Origin: Symsagittifera roscoffensis
Lineage: Eukaryota > Xenacoelomorpha > Acoela > Convolutidae
Reading direction: 5' to 3'
NCBI RefSeq assembly: GCF_963678635.1
Contig: NC_087066.1
Location: forward strand, 60,296,875 to 60,360,874
DNA: 64,000 nt
The notes below the pieces were generated by a model. That model saw only the letters and a program-made list of their open reading frames with translations. It was not told the origin of the DNA and did no database searches. How positions within the stretch are numbered: position 1 is the stretch's first letter; each line of letters begins with the position of its first letter. Position numbers and translations under genes: made by a program. This document shows, piece after piece, positions 42,901 through 54,633 of the stretch.

Positions 42901-43709
42901 CAATATTTGCGACTTAAGTTGGAAAAAAAAGAAGGTTCGTACTAATACACTCCCTTCGCAAGTGTAATTAGACTCTGTTTAGAAAATCGAATATTCGGCT
43001 TTTCAAATAAAGTTACCAAGATATTACTCACGTGCTCTGATGAAGTTTTTGAGCTCGTCCCTAGTTCTCGGAGGACTGACTGATTCACCTGCTGGTCGAC
43101 TCGCTGACAACAGTTCATCGATTTCAGACTTGGGAAGCCGCGCCGAGTCCAACTCATTCGCCGTGTTGTCAGTTAGTGTCGTGTCGCGATGTCGTTTTAG
43201 CTTGTCGGGTGATATCATGTTTTCCTCTTCTTTTATCGCGGCGAGTAGTCCGAAAGCATCGGACGGGTGCTCTAACTCAGGCGGCGGAGTTGTCGGCGTA
43301 TTGTTAGTTGACAAATCTAGCACTTGATTGTCACCAGATTCGTTCAAGTTCTCGAAAACATTATTTTGAGACGTCAATTCACAGGGCCTGGCAGTGGTCG
43401 AATCTGATTGGCTGACGACTGAAGTAGCTCGTCTGTCGGATCTTGATGACGTCATTGGCGATGCACCTTCGGAAGACTTGAGCGAATCTGATTGGCTGAT
43501 AGATGCTCTTCGGCGTTTTGTCATTTGATTGGTAGCGGTCATCAAGGAATTAACGAGGAAGTTCTTTGGGCGTTTCCGCGAGGAGTGGGAGGGTACCATG
43601 TTTTCATTAGAATCTAAAGACTCTCCACTTTCGATTGAGGATGAAGGGGACACACTGTTAGGCCTCACTTGCACTGGCAAAATTAAGCTCACGGGTTGAC
43701 TTTCTTCCT
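39918..43709 (-). CDS. C2H2 zinc-finger transcription factor, tramtrack/BTB-ZF-like finger pair (last three exons)
   Basis: Exons on the minus strand are 43032-43709, 41955-42309 and 39918-40575. They have good GT-AG sites and agreeing phases, and together code for about 560 residues. The first exon is Ser/Thr-rich with basic patches (RKRPK, TKRRRAS) and VLDLST, a match to the PxDLS-type motif bound by the CtBP co-repressor. The second and third encode two fingers. One is CPKCSKVMKKKCSYRHIKEVH. The other is split by an intron right after CPVCYR and continues SFTRKYTLVLHCRNVH. The pair, its linker and the SFTRK start of the second finger resemble the tramtrack-type pair. The tail is Ser/Gln-rich with a Leu/Gln helix at its end (LELSLKLAQLERNQQMQ). 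The predicted role is a sequence-specific nuclear repressor. No BTB domain is seen in the window. Upstream exons are uncertain. Confidence 0.85.
41145..41757. repeat. Inverted-repeat element inside the zinc-finger gene intron
   Basis: The left end has two TAAACCAGCC units (near 41149 and 41172, the second followed by GAAATAT). The right end has their inverse (GGTTGGTTTATACTTCGGCTGGTTTAT, near 41719-41745, quoted here as two units GGTTGGTTTATA and CTTCGGCTGGTTTAT). This is consistent with a small decayed DNA element in the intron between the last two exons. Confidence 0.4.
42501..42966 (-). repeat. Hairpin-ended dispersed repeat with tRNA-Ser-like core, inverted copy 3
   Basis: It lies in the intron 42310-43031. 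On the minus strand it starts ACACTTGCGAAGGGAGTGT, followed by TAGTACGAACCTTC. The tRNA-like module is at about 42622-42700 (TGGCTGAGTGG, CTCTAAA anticodon loop, CGCAGATCGAATCC). It ends with the perfect hairpin GCGAAGC-ACA-GCTTCGC and CTCTATGTC. A CTCTAAA loop is one base from the CTCGAAA loop usual for tRNA-Ser(CGA). Confidence 0.75.
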
Positions 43710-46195
43710 CTAAAATATAAATTTCAGCAATTCATCGATACAGTAAAAATATTCGTTTTTGCCCAAATTCTATTTCAATTTCTGTGTTCATCATAACAAT
43801 GAGGCAGTTAAAACGAGCTGGCAAATTAGGCAAAATCACTGAGGCTTCAAAAATGTCCTGTGGTTAGCGAAATCAAAATTCGGAAATTTAGCAGCCAACA
43901 TTTAGACCATACAGCAGTTGATTATTGTGAATATTTTGGTGGCTTCCAATCAACTTCAGTTGCCAAATTTTTGGTGACTCCTGAAACTAGGCTGCGGCTC
44001 GTCTGTCTGATTCCCCTATTGGTTTTTGTTGAATAAAATAATCGATAAACTTGTTTCGAAATTTTCTTTCAGACCAGTAGTAGCAACCCAATTTCAAACG
44101 CTTTAGTTCTTCATACTTGTCTTCTTGTCTTGCAAATCCATTCTTTACACCTTAGAATTGATCTTTGTGCGGTTGTGGGGAAAATATATTTTTTCTGCTT
44201 GTATATTTTTATCTAGAACTGTTCTAGTGCATTTAATTGCCCTTGATCTATTTTTTCCATGCGAAAGAGGATTATTGTAATACAGAAGTATCTTATGAGC
44301 TTCTAAAATGCCGTCGTTGGCTTCTAAAAATTCTGCAGTGTAGAGAAAAACCGGTTGTTTTTGGTCTAATTACGAGCAAATTAAGCACACGAGCAGTCCT
44401 ATAATATGGAAATAAGTAGTAAAAATGTAGTTTTACTCCATGGATATTAGTTTTCGAAGCTCTTATTGCGCCTTCTTGACAAGGAATTACATTTTTTTCC
44501 ATTAACTTTTTGATTAAAAATACCATTATCAATATGCGTATTCTACTCTTACTATCCAATTTACTTATTTTCAGGATTTCGCTCAGATCCATTTATGGCC
44601 GAACGAACAAAAAAGTACGTTCAACAGTGCCGATAAGCAACATTTCCAAAAAAGTGTTCATCAGTGCCAAAAATTTATAATTTTTGGCACTGTTGAATAA
44701 TTTTTTCCTCGAAAAAATATCACAATTTGCAAACACACTTTTTTTGGTCGGAACTGGCTATTCTTGTTTGTTATGCCAATACTTAAGTTTTATACAAACT
44801 TTGAAAAACTTCTATGACTAGATTTAAACGTTTGAAAAAATCTCCGATCATCGAAAACGGTGAGCAATTTTTTTCTGGTTGTTTTAATTTTATTTTTTTA
44901 CACAAAATCAGGTACCACAAAGAATCATCGGAATGCGTCTAGTAGTTTATCATCGTGAAGCCCTTTCAGTCGTGACTCGAACTACATTGGACACTTTCCA
45001 AAAAATCTGAGTCGAGAATAACTGGTGTGAAATTTGTGATTTTTGGTCGTTTCGAGCCAACAAATTTCGTTTTTCAACCAAGAGCAGTTACCACAAATAA
45101 TCATCGGAATATGTCGAGTGATATATCATATGAAAGTACTTTCACTCCGGATTCAAACGACAAAAAACCTTCAAAAACTTTTTTCTGTTGGAGAAAAACA
45201 TGTTTGAAATTTTTGAATTGAGTTTTCGTCTACTTTCGAGTCTTTCTTTAATTTGAAATTTCGAGTAAAAGGAGCTTTAATTTGAAATTTCGAGTAGACC
45301 TTATGAAAAAAAATTTTCAGTGATATACATAATTTTACGCCAGGAAAATTAGTTTTAAAAGCTTCATTCAGCGCTTCCTTGGCAGAAAAAAAATTTTTGA
45401 AATAAATTCATTCAAAAACCATCAAACAATTTATGCAAAAAACCATAGAAACACTAGCATTTTAAAAAAAAATTCTTATGAAAGGTCGAAGAATTCGATG
45501 CTACTTGCACAGATATGGGCTATCTATATTTTCGTTTTGCAAAGATTGAAACTTGAAATAATCAGTTATTTTCTGTAATACCAATGATGCAAATCTATTC
45601 TTTGACTCAATTCAATACTTACAATTCTTAAAAACAAAGAATAAGACCAGGGAATATATTTTTGTTTCATACTTTCTCATTTTTAATGATGTTAGGAAAA
45701 AAACTTTGCAAACCAGCATAACAGTTTCAAGTTGTTTATTTGTATCGACTAGCACAATTTTTGCTTTTCAGTGAAAAGATATACAATTGCCAAAAACATA
45801 TTACAAAAATTTTCATTTCCGAAAGTGACAACTTTGTGCACCATAGCTCAGCGAATGATCAAACTTGTGGCAACATAGATTACTAGGACACGCTTATAGC
45901 ACAATAGCATACGTGCCAAAACTAAGCTCGGGGGCGTTCAAGCGTGAAATACCAAAGTGCTGAAAACACAAAACGAAAATTGTTTACTATTACCTGAAAC
46001 GAAAATTTTTTTGAAATGTGTTTACATCCTTTTCAATTTCTAACGTGTTTAACTTTGGGTTCGCTTAAAGTATCAAACAAAATCGGAGATTAATTTTGCC
46101 AATCGCTGTAGTTGTTTGCTTATAAAAAATTATGACACCAATTAGGAGAAGTTTGTCTGTTCAAAATTGTTGTCAGTGACAAAAACCGACGTGTT
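43710..46195. other. Putative long intron, left part
   Basis: No coding exon is supported. It contains the dispersed-repeat copies at 44890-45180 and a short inverted pair (AACAGTGCC near 44619 and GGCACTGTTG near 44686). If the exons at 51.4-52.1 kb belong to the zinc-finger gene, this is part of a 7.7-kb intron. Confidence 0.45.
44890..45180 (+). repeat. Dispersed repeat family, two adjacent copies of the CCACAAATAATC box
   Basis: Two units about 165 bp apart carry GTACCACAAAGAATCATCGG (near 44922) and TTACCACAAATAATCATCGG (near 45088). Each is followed by a TATCAT element and a CTTTCAGTCGTGA/CTTTCACTCCGGA stretch shared with the copies in the 1.54-kb duplication. Confidence 0.55.
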
Positions 46196-47735
46196 GGCGC
46201 ATTTTATTTCCAATGACTTAGTTTCAACAGCTTTTTTAGTTTCAACAGCATTTTTTCTTTAGGCATTTTAAGGTTGTAAAAAGCAAGGTTATTGTTATTG
46301 CAATCGGGTCATAGATTCTTTTCCCGTTGGAAACTTCGTGTACAGAAATTCCACATTAAATTGCATTATAATAACTTCAATTTCACTTCAATTGATGGCT
46401 GATTCTTCACATTTGGTAGTGGTACTGTCAATACTGGGGAAGCCAAAGGTCAAGGGTTGGAGTAAACCCAGGACCTGAGCTTAGTAAATATGAAATTTCT
46501 GAATTGAGCAATTTAAACTTTCGTGTAAGTGTGTTTGCGCAGTTTTGTTCCGACCATAGAAGGCCCTTTTTGTTCCGACCATTGAAAATGGGAGGAACTT
46601 TGTATTCGGGTGTGTTTTAGTTTTTTCCTTCATTTTGTTTTCCACGCAAAATCAGCTACCACAAATAATCTTCGGACTGGGTTGAGTGATATATCATATT
46701 TAAGCCCCTTTCAGTCGTGATTCGAACGACATCGAAATTTTTTTTTTAAGTTTTCCCGGTGTCGAGAAAAACCAGCTAGAAGTTTTTGATTTTTAGTCTA
46801 ATTTCGAGCAAGTGAGCAGGCTTACATTTGCTTATTTATGCTTAATTTAAGCCTTGAAATTTTAGTTTTTTTCTAATGAAGTTATTTTTTTGCTACATCT
46901 TAGGAATCAAAACCTTCAAAAATTTGGGGAAAAATTTGAAAAATTATTTTTAAAAAAATTTAAGTTTTTCTATTATTTTTTTTTCTTGTTATTTGTCTTC
47001 AAAAATTGTTTTCAAATTTGCAAATTTTACATGACTGGCGAAAATTCCTAAGCTCTACTTTTTTGCTCTGATTCTTTTATCACACCAGGCCGAAAAAACG
47101 ACACTAATAGGAAAAATAATTTTGTAAATTTTTAAGACTGTTCGGAACATTCTGTGCTACTTGCAGAGTAACCGGCTATCCTTGTTAACATTGCAAATAG
47201 TGCGCGTAATTGAGTTTCATAAATTTTTGCTAACTTTTTTTTCTGGATCTAATCGCAGCGGAGCAACGATTACCAATGCTGCTTAAATGATTTTCTGTTT
47301 GAATCATGTCAAAAACAACAAATTCTCTTTCTGATTTTCTCAAGTAGGAAATGTTGGTGCTAGCTATGGTCTTTCTAAAATCTAGAATATGTCAAGGTTC
47401 TCAGGTTCAAAATTAAATTATGTTACGAGTAATCATTTTTTTTGTAAGTTTATGGGGTTTTAAAAGGTGCTCAATGGAGCAATAACTGAAAAAAATCAGA
47501 TAAATGAATGATCAGTCGGAAAATTTATTTCATTTCCCTGAATCGAGCAGACTTGTTCTCCCTGAATCGAGAGATGAAAAGTGTTGATTAGCGAACACTG
47601 GGGACAGTTTCGAATTTTATGCCTGCCTGAAAAACATGGAAAGCCGATTTGGGTACAATTGAATCTCTAAAAGAAAACATGCTATGTAGACAAAAAGTCA
47701 GGACATTAAACGACATGGCATTGAGACGACAAATG
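46196..47735 (+). repeat. 1.54-kb tandem duplication, unit 1
   Basis: The unit begins GGCGCATTTTATTT and is repeated directly at 47736 with a period of 1540 bp. I count about half a dozen substitutions plus a T-run length difference between the units, so identity is above 99%. It contains a dispersed-repeat copy at 46543-46800 and no gene. The junction shares the bases GGC with both edges. Confidence 0.95.
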
Positions 47736-49278
47736 GGCGCATTTTATTTCCAATGACTTAGTTTCAACAGCTTTTTTAGTTTCAACAGCATTTTTTCTTT
47801 AGGCATTTTAAGGTTGTAAAAAGCAAGGTTATTGTTATTGCAATCGGGTCATAGATTCTTTTCCCGTTGGAAACTTCGTGTACAGAAATTCCACATTAAA
47901 TTGCATTATAATAACTTCAATTTCACTTCAATTGATGGCTGATTCTTCACATTTGGTAGTGGTACTGTCAATACCGGGGAAGCCAAAGGTCAAGGGTTGA
48001 AGTAAACCCAGGACCTGAGCTTAGTAAATATGAAATTTCTGAATTGAGCAATTTAAACTTTCGTGTAAGTGTGTTTGCGCAGTTTTGTTCCGACCATAGA
48101 AGGCCCTTTTTGTTCCGACCATTGAAAATGGGAGGAACTTTGTATTCGGGTGTGTTTTAGTTTTTTCCTTCATTTTGTTTTCCACGCAAAATCAGCTACT
48201 ACAAATAATCTTAGGACTGGGTTGAGTGATATATCATATTTAAGCCCCTTTCAGTCGTGATTCGAACGACATCGAAATTTTTTTTTTTAAGTTTTCCCGG
48301 TGTCGAGAAAAACCAGCTAGAAGTTTTTGATTTTTAGTCTAATTTCGAGCAAGTGAGCAGGCTTACATTTGCTTATTTATGCTTAATTTAAGCCTTGAAA
48401 TTTTAGTTTTTTTCTAATGAAGTTATTTTTTTGCTACATCTTAGGAATCAAAACCTTCAAAAATTTGGGGAAAAATTTGAAAAATTATTTTTAAAAAAAT
48501 TTAAGTTTTTCTATTATTTTTTTTCTTGTTATTTGTCTTCAAAAATTGTTTTCAAATTTGCAAATTTTACATGACTGGCGAAAATTCCTAAGCTCTACTT
48601 TTTTGCTCTGATTCTTTTATCACACCAGGCCGAAAAAACGACACTAATAGGAAAAATAATTTTGTAAATTTTTAAGATTGTTCGGAACATTCTGTGCTAC
48701 TTGCAGAGTAACCGGCTATCCTTGTTAACATTGCAAATAGTGCGCGTAATTGAGTTTCATAAATTTTTGCTAACTTTTTTTTCTGGATCTAATCGCAGCG
48801 GAGCAACGATTACCAATGCTGCTTAAATGATTTTCTGTTTGAATCATGTCAAAAACAACAAATTCTCTTTCTGATTTTCTCAAGTAGGAAATGTTGGTGC
48901 TAGCTATGGTCTTTCTAAAATCTAGAATATGTCAAGGTTCTCAGGTTCAAAATTAAATTATGTTACGAGTAATCATTTTTTTTGTAAGTTTATGGGGTTT
49001 TAAAAGGTGCTCAATGGAGCAATAACTGAAAAAAATCAGATAAATGAATGATCAGTCGGAAAATTTATTTCATTTCCCTGAATCGAGCAGACTTGTTCTC
49101 CCTGAATCGAGAGATGAAAAGTGTTGATTAGCGAACACTGGGGACAGTTTCGAATTTTATGCCTGCCTGAAAAACATGGAAAGCCGATTTGGGTACAATT
49201 GAATCTCTAAAAGAAAACATGCTATGTAGACAAAAAGTCAGGACATTAAACGACATGGCATTGAGACGACAAATGGGC
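47736..49278 (+). repeat. 1.54-kb tandem duplication, unit 2
   Basis: This is the second, nearly identical unit, ending ACAAATGGGC at 49278. It contains a dispersed-repeat copy at 48084-48340 with the box reading CTACTACAAATAATC. It is a recent duplication in an intron or spacer, or possibly an assembly artefact from two haplotypes. Confidence 0.95.
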
Positions 49279-51412
49279 TTTAAAATGTTTAAAATGAACT
49301 GTTCGACTTTAAGCGGATTCTATTTCGCTGAAATACAATTGTCGTCGTACCAGCTGTCGTCTTATTAGCCGAAAAGACATTTCAAAAAAGTAAGCTGACG
49401 CTGGTTGCAATAAATGTGTCAACAATATGATATACAACCAAGCACGAATTGTATCATATTTCCATTCCATAGCTACTATATTTTAGTAATTAAAAGCATC
49501 ATTATCAACTGATAAGCCTAGTAAACTTATTATTAGATACTTGAATTAATATATACTGGTATTGTTAGATTCTTAACATTCATACTGTGAAAACAATTGA
49601 TACGAAGAACTGTGCGTATTCTTTGAATTTACAACTCAACAAATCTTCGAGTTATAACTTTTACTACCGAACTTTTTTTCTCCAAAACTATTTGCATAAA
49701 TGCAGTCAGTGGTACTGTATCATTTGAAATTGCGAAGTCGGTTCTTATAAACTGTTTTCAATACTAAGCACCGAATTAGCTGTTGCGTTACTATAATCCG
49801 ATGACAGCAAAAAATCTGCGACCTGTCGAGTTACATATGGGGACACCAGCTTTCATTTGAATATTTTGTGGTATGTTTAATGCAAAAAAAGCAGACAAAT
49901 GGCATCCCCATTATCAGTTTTTTTTTCATCCAGTTCGAGTTGCGAAATGACGTGTTCTCTTCTCGTTAACTGAGTAAAAGTGATTTATTTGTTGAAAAAA
50001 AAACACCGCTAGTGTTTTAAATCAATATATTAAATAGTTAAAAATGTATATACCGGCATTAAAAAATCCGAAAGTGTGTAGCGCGGTAAGCGAATGTTAG
50101 TTACCGAGGAAATACATGTAGATGTAGTAGAATTGTAATAGGAGCATCAAAAATAGCTGCTCAGACAAGACTGAAATACAAACACCGCCTAAATACCCCC
50201 TTTTTATAACGAAATGAAAAAGAAAGACAAAATAGAAGGGAACGCAATTGTTTTGAGAGGTATAATGTTAGACATAGGTAAGAGACCTGGAACCTTTTCA
50301 ACTGCTAATACCTTTATCCCCTCATGTGCCTCGCAATTCCGTCACGTATTGTTAATTTTTCATCCCACCATGAATTAGAAATGAGCCAGCAACAGTAGTA
50401 TACCGTGTAGTATTCCACTCCCGCGAGACCAACACGGCAACAACAGTCACGTGACTAACAAGTGACTCACGCTACCTCTCTGCTTGAGGGGAAGCTCTGC
50501 AAGTGAAATAATAGCAGCAGGGGGAAATTAAAAGAGGAAACGGCGGGCGGAAGATTGGAATAAACAACCAGGTACCAATGAACGCACGCACGCACACACA
50601 CACACACACACACACACGAGCTTTGCAACTGAGAAGACAACTTGCACACCTTCCAATAATCCGCAAAGAAACCAGCAATTTATAGAAAACACTTCAAATG
50701 GAAATTGGACGCTCGCATTTTGAAAAAAATTAGAGCAAATTTTTGATATTATACCTTTAGTGCAATAGCCAGAACAGCCAAGCTAACAAAAAGATTACAA
50801 ATGAGCTATAGAATGTTCCGACTGCGGTCATTCTGCAATAAACTAAGAAAAATGTATTTTTTTTACACAACTTTGTTTATTGATATTTGCTTATTGGTGG
50901 AATTTTTCGCGAACTTTGCTTTCTAAACTTTCAGCTATTTTTGATTTAAAAAACTTCTACATTGCTCTTAGTGAACCTTTTTCTGAATCCTTTGGCTCGA
51001 AATTCGTCCAAAAAAGCAAAAATGTCAACCCGTTTTTTCTTGAAACTGAGATTTTCTCAATTTTTTATTACAGCTGCTTAAATCAGAACTGAAAAAGCGT
51101 TACTATGAAACATCACTTGACTCCATCAGCTGAACCAAGTTTATTAACGGTAGCTGATTGGCGAGAACAGAAAATAATCAAACACAAAATTCCTTTTGTT
51201 TCAGAAATTATTCAGTGGTCGGAATAATAACTCTTTTAGGGTTGAGCAGAAAAATAAAGCTTTCTTCGTTTTAATTTCAGGTTCCCTAAGAAATGAACAC
51301 GGAGTTGAATAATGAGACCAGTTTGCTAAACAATTCCACTAAATAGGAGCATTTTTCCCCATGACATCAATAATAAAACGTTGGGCGGACCAGGGAAAAT
51401 TAGATGACTCAC
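49279..51412. other. Spacer or intron right of the tandem duplication
   Basis: No gene is supported. A CA/TG dinucleotide tract is at 50587-50618. Frames open across that tract are artefacts of the repeat. Confidence 0.45.
50582..50619. repeat. CA microsatellite
   Basis: A CGCA/CACA run of about 38 bp (ACGCACGCACG followed by about eleven CA units). Confidence 0.9.
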
Positions 51413-51493
51413 TTTGAGATGAAATTCCGGACTTTCGGTCCCTGTGTATTATCTGTCGAGCTATGGTTCCAAAACGGAGTACCTTGTCCCAAT
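51413..51493 (-). CDS. Candidate upstream exon of the zinc-finger gene (81 bp)
   Basis: On the minus strand an acceptor (TTCAGCGCTATCTCAG) precedes 26 codons, WDKVLRFGTIARQIIHRDRK and a few more. They end at CAAA followed by the donor GTGAGTC. Its phases fit both the exon at 51804-52104 and the exon starting at 43709, so the three could splice in frame. No domain is recognised. Alternative acceptors exist upstream. Confidence 0.45.
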
Positions 51494-51586
51494 CTGAGAT
51501 AGCGCTGAACGAAATGGAAGGCACTCGATATTCGATGTTTTTTCACGTTTTTCAATTAGCCCAAAATCTGTTATAGTGTTAGTCTC

Positions 51587-51752
51587 GGATCTCGTTAACC
51601 ATTTCTCCCCTCCCCCTGTGGTATCTCTTTAAGAACTGCTGCCTATTTATAGAACTAATTCGACGATTGAGCATATGTGAAATGTGTAACTTGTAACGAA
51701 TGCTCCTCCTTTTGCAATAGGGTGGTCGGGTAATTAAATAGTTAACAAGACC
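51587..51752. mobile_element. Small inverted-repeat element (MITE-like) with GTTAAC termini
   Basis: The left end reads GGATCTCGTTAACCATTTC and the right end, inverted, GGTCTTGTTAACTATTTAA. It is a 166-bp element lying between the two candidate exons. The GGATCTTGTTAAC-type terminus is shared with elements at 58.07, 61.74 and 63.65 kb. Confidence 0.55.
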
Positions 51753-51803
51753 TCAGCTCTCATTATTATTAATAATAATAACACAACACATTACTTGACT
51801 GAC

Positions 51804-52104
51804 CTTTGAATGCGCTTTTGAGTGCAGTTTGGCTATGACTGGTGTTGTACATGGCATTTCCACTGCAGAACTGGTGCCAGCATGTGATCACGTGTTTACC
51901 CGCTGGCGTGTGCAGGAAATCAGCGGCAACCCCTGAAGACGAATAGTAGCCGGCACATGGACTGGCTTCCGGCGCCCCGCCGGAGGAGTTGGAAAATGAG
52001 AGGAGGGGGTTGGCATGATGGCTGGGATTAGTCCCCCCACAGCGGGGTGAAAATGACGTCAGAATGATGAGGTCCAGCTCATACTCTGATTTGACGAAGT
52101 CGAT
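51804..52104 (-). CDS. Candidate upstream exon of the zinc-finger gene (301 bp)
   Basis: On the minus strand a strong acceptor (AATTATTTTGCAG) opens 100 codons, starting IDFVKSEYELDLIILTS and ending at AAAG before the donor GTCAGTC. The middle is Ser/Pro/Gly-rich and low in structure. The end contains GKHVITCWHQFCSGNAMYN. The region is GC-richer than its surroundings, as real exons here are. No domain is recognised. The link to the zinc-finger gene rests on strand, order and phase. Confidence 0.5.
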
Positions 52105-53116
52105 CTGCAAAATAATTAAACTGCCAAACTTGCATCAAAATAGAACAAAATTTTCAATTCTGTTTTTTAAATCTTGATCAGCAGGCTAATAGACATCGAT
52201 GAAAATAGAAAAAAAAATTTACAAGTTTTCTGGAAAACAATCAAAATGAATAAAATTTTCCGAAAAATTTCTCAAAAAATTTCGTTAGTTTTTGGAAAAG
52301 TTTTGAATGTTGCAATTTACAAAAAAAAAGAACAAAATTTTTCTTAAACATGTTAAAAACTAAAAAAAAACTCGAACAAGCCAAATCGGCTTTATCTGTG
52401 CAACCAAAAACTTTTCGAACAGCTGTTCGGTTGACGAAAGTTTCCTAAACACCGAAAGACAGAGGTTTCAAAACGCTTTGAAACATCTTAAATATAAAAA
52501 AGTGCGACGAAAATGTGGCATAGGGTGAAATCTTACCGGCAATTCTAGGCAGCTCAAAAACGATGAAGATCGCGCGTAGTTTTTCCAGCATAATTTGAAT
52601 TAAAATTAGTTTAATTCTTAACTGAATTCAGCTTATTGCTGCGCGAAAAATCAGCTGTTCATATTCAAAACACCTCAAAAATTGCAAAAACCTTTGAGTA
52701 TTTATATTATCTTTTCATTTTAAACACCGTCTTCTTTTAAGTTCACAGAGATACCATCACTAAAAGACGTTTCTCATGATTGGTAAAACTTAATTCCAAG
52801 AAAACCGAAAATATATTTGCAATAAATTTGAGTATAAAACGAAATGAGTTCATTTACAAAAAACTATCGAATTGCTGAACACACTTTTGAGGCAATTCTC
52901 CAGCTCCAATTCGACAACAAAATGTGTAAGATTAGATTACGGTTTCCAATTCGGCAATTCATGCAAATTGGCTCCACTAGGTGGATTCTTAGCTGAGGTC
53001 AATTCGATACCTGTGTTTCTCAACAAAAAGACAATTTCGTTCGTTTTTGGAAAATTTTGGAATGTTGCAATTTTACAAAATGAATAGACCTTTTCTTAAA
53101 CATGCTAAAAACTAAA

Positions 53117-53173
<57 letters not shown>

Positions 53174-54331
53174 AATTCAAAAATTGCCTTTATCTTAAAA
53201 ACCAAAAACTTTTCCTTTTCCGACAGATGGATAAAAAGTACTCCGCAAAAAGGTGTTTCCTGAATGTAAATCTCTAATCTACAAAAGTAGAGACCAACAT
53301 TCAAAAAATCTCAAAAATTGCACAAAACTTTCACAAATTATATTATTTTTTCATTTTAAACATCGCCTTTTTTAGTTTAACCAATATACCATCATTCAAA
53401 ATACGTTTATCATAACAACTGAAACTCAACTCCCCATGATATCAGAAATGTTTCTGCAAAAAAACGGCAGTATTAAACAAACTGAGTTCATTCACAGAAA
53501 AGTATCGAATAGGTAAACACAATTTTGGGTCGATTTACAGCTCCAATACAACAACAAAATGTATTAGATTATGGGTTCAAGTGCGCCAATTCCTACGAAT
53601 TGGCTCAACTTGGTGGACTCATAGCTGCCGTCAATTCGAAACTTGCAACAAAAATCTTTGCAGTCAATTCGACACTGGGAATTAATGACACCAAGTAGTC
53701 ACAAAATAAAGAGGATACATATGCGGTGTATGGAGTTTTTTTTTGCATAAGTTAGAACTTTTGTGCCTCTTGCAAACTTCGTTTTGAGCAAAAATTTGCC
53801 ACTTTGCTCGAAATTTCTCTAATTTGGCATTACTATAAAAAATTCAAATGAATTGGCTTTATTTTTTTGCGACAGTAGCTGAAGTCGGGTTAGTCTGCGT
53901 TTTTCGACAGCAAGCGCGTACGTATTATAATTTCAAGATTTTAAAACGTAATGGATAGCTTATCAATTTTGTTTTCAATAATTATAAATGTTTTCAAAGA
54001 ATTTAGGTGCTGTGTAAGAAGCACAGATTGCTCTGACCTCAGCTACAGTTGCAAAACATATGAGCTGAAATTATAAAACTACTCTGATTTAATGACAATT
54101 TTCTTCTAAATTCGGGCAGAGGGTAAGCTCAGTTTCCAAGAACAACTGTGCAAGCAGCATAGAAGTTCCGATCATTGCATAAAAAAATTTGAACGAAAAA
54201 CAAATGTTGATTTTTCAAAATATTTTGTCATTTTTCGATATGTTTTGTCTATGTTTTGCCAATTTCTTGTGCAGAGAGTGACAATAGATTTCAATTTTAT
54301 GACAAGCTAACATTGGCTTAAATAGAGCTAA
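52105..54331. other. Intron or spacer, AT-rich
   Basis: No gene is supported. A CA then TA microsatellite lies at about 53115-53171. Two parallel stretches (about 52620-53060 and 53290-53690) share several short blocks, such as the Ser-like AAAATTGCA..AAACTTTC and CAACAAAATGT pieces, and look like an old direct duplication. Confidence 0.4.
53115..53171. repeat. CA/TA microsatellite
   Basis: About ten CA units run directly into about twenty TA units. Confidence 0.95.
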
Positions 54332-54403
54332 AGGCGCTCAGCAGAGTCATAAGGCGTTCACTTTACGGACGTCAGATCATGTATTCGATTCTCTACCATG
54401 CCA
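54332..54403 (+). repeat. tRNA-like module, probable SINE head
   Basis: GCGCTCAGCAGAGTCATAAGG resembles an A-box region (first twenty bases GCGCTCAGCAGAGTCATAAG). A 5-bp stem (CGTTC/GGACG) encloses a seven-base loop, and GTATTCGATTC resembles a B box. The stems are imperfect, so this is a tRNA-derived repeat rather than a working tRNA gene. Confidence 0.45.
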
Positions 54404-54433
54404 ATGATGGTGTGTGAGACGAGCTCTCACTTG

Positions 54434-54633
54434 NNNNNNNNNNNNNNNNNNNNNNNNNNNNNNNNNNNNNNNNNNNNNNNNNNNNNNNNNNNNNNNNNNN
54501 NNNNNNNNNNNNNNNNNNNNNNNNNNNNNNNNNNNNNNNNNNNNNNNNNNNNNNNNNNNNNNNNNNNNNNNNNNNNNNNNNNNNNNNNNNNNNNNNNNNN
54601 NNNNNNNNNNNNNNNNNNNNNNNNNNNNNNNNN
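54434..54633. other. Assembly gap of 200 N
   Basis: Exactly 200 undetermined bases, most likely a placeholder length. The right edge starts in a GAT/GTT-rich trinucleotide run, so the gap probably fell in an unstable coding repeat. Confidence 1.

Noticed and set aside
53020-53304. Minus-strand 94-codon frame through the CA/TA microsatellite
   Set aside because: It encodes the translated dinucleotide repeat and has no other support.
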